From Pseudomonas sp. RIT-PI-S (GTDB lineage Bacteria > Pseudomonadota > Gammaproteobacteria > Pseudomonadales > Pseudomonadaceae), in contig NZ_JANZKJ010000012.1 in NCBI RefSeq assembly GCF_025642975.1, positions 91,694-155,693 of the forward strand: a DNA stretch of 64,000 nt, given 5' to 3'. This document shows, piece by piece, positions 63,502 through 64,000 of the stretch. The position numbers and the translations under genes are program-made. Under the pieces are notes generated by a model, which worked only from the letters and a program-made list of their open reading frames with translations, did not search any database and was not told the origin of the DNA. The first letter of the stretch is position 1, and each line of letters begins with the position of its first letter.

Positions 63502-64000
63502 CTATCGACAAGTAGAACCACCGCCCCATTTCTTACGTCCACCCGATCCGTCTGGATGGTAAATCCTGTGGTAAGCTCTATGATCATTATAATCAACCAA
63601 ACTTAAATTACCCCTTTTACTTTCATGGTGCCAAGTCAAATCAGGCGGAGAATATTTGCTAAAATTTCCTTTTGAGTTTGGCTGAACATGATCCATGAGG
63701 GAAGGATACTTGGTCTGCATTTCTCTTCGGAATTCCACATCAGCATTCAAGCGTTCGAATACTGATTGATTCCCTCGTCTAAAATGCTCTGCATCTGACA
63801 TCAAATATTCTTTCTGCTGTAAATTATGCTCATGGAAAACATGATACTTTCCGAGGCCACGCTGTCCTTCGCCATTGTATAATCCCCAAGGATCCACCCA
63901 TGCAACCGGATTAGCTGCATACTGATAAAGATTATCTCCACCCAACAACCCTATCGGATCCTGCGTTACAAACCGCCCTACCTCCGGATCGTAATACCGA
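63502..64000 (-). CDS. C terminus of an Rhs protein with a WHH/HNH-type nuclease tip (partial)
   Basis: The 5' end lies beyond the window. The visible 165 residues start with the Rhs core end RYYDPEVGRFVTQDPIGLLG, then NLYQYAANPVAWVDPWGLYN, the DPxGL junction. The tip (about 125 residues) ends PPDLTWHHESKRGNLSLVD, YNDHRAYHRIYHPDGSGG, RKKWGGG: a WHH-type HNH/ENDO VII nuclease signature. Rhs tips are delivered by type VI or other systems; which one is not visible here. Confidence 0.85.
   Translation of the reverse strand, partial: RYYDPEVGRFVTQDPIGLLGGDNLYQYAANPVAWVDPWGLYNGEGQRGLGKYHVFHEHNLQQKEYLMSDAEHFRRGNQSVFERLNADVEFRREMQTKYPSLMDHVQPNSKGNFSKYSPPDLTWHHESKRGNLSLVDYNDHRAYHRIYHPDGSGGRKKWGGGSTCR

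Overview
This is a high-GC chromosomal window from a Pseudomonas, probably the P. putida group or a close relative. The evidence is the conserved block hda / AI-2E / DUF2066 // purM-purN, then mazG-relA-rlmD-cysM and gacS; phoPQ next to dctA; the complete ccmABCDEFGHI operon followed by fliK-like and flhB-like genes; and scattered Pseudomonas-type REP palindromes. No rRNA, tRNA or CRISPR was found. All identifications come from reading the sequence; no database was searched.

Layout. 1-12.6 kb is core: Hda, an AI-2E permease, a DUF2066 protein, purine synthesis (purM, purN), a DUF3108 protein, then mazG, relA, rlmD and cysM. 12.7-24.5 kb is an accessory block between cysM and gacS: 5-oxoprolinase pxpA-pxpB-pxpC, a decayed and tandemly duplicated type I secretion locus (15.3-19.5 kb), a LysR regulator divergent from the DUF969/DUF979 permease pair, and an OmpR-type two-component system. 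24.7-31.9 kb holds gacS, small redox genes (TlpA-like, ArsC, WrbA), a Tag-like glycosylase, ttcA and a SprT-like protein; a roughly 154-bp IS5-like MITE sits between two convergent genes.

32-48 kb holds dctA with a sigma-54 promoter, phoPQ, an aminotransferase, uronate dehydrogenase, a RutR-like TetR regulator, a formaldehyde-dehydrogenase-like enzyme with an SRPBCC partner, a CheB-CheR-PAS fusion overlapping a PAS-GGDEF-EAL protein, and an orphan sulfate-binding protein. 48-59.6 kb holds an OafA-like acyltransferase, the cytochrome c maturation operon on the minus strand, and a flagellar/T3SS-like fliK-flhB-tail pair on the plus strand.

59.6-64 kb differs sharply: it is AT-rich, packed with broken Rhs core fragments and small acidic immunity-like genes, and contains an IS3 remnant. 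At the right edge is the 3' end of an apparently intact Rhs gene with a WHH/HNH-type nuclease tip and its probable immunity gene. It reads as a displaced array of Rhs toxin/immunity modules.

The two most unusual places are the type I secretion remnant, where two lipoprotein genes stay open while transporter and apparent effector sequences are broken, and the Rhs array.
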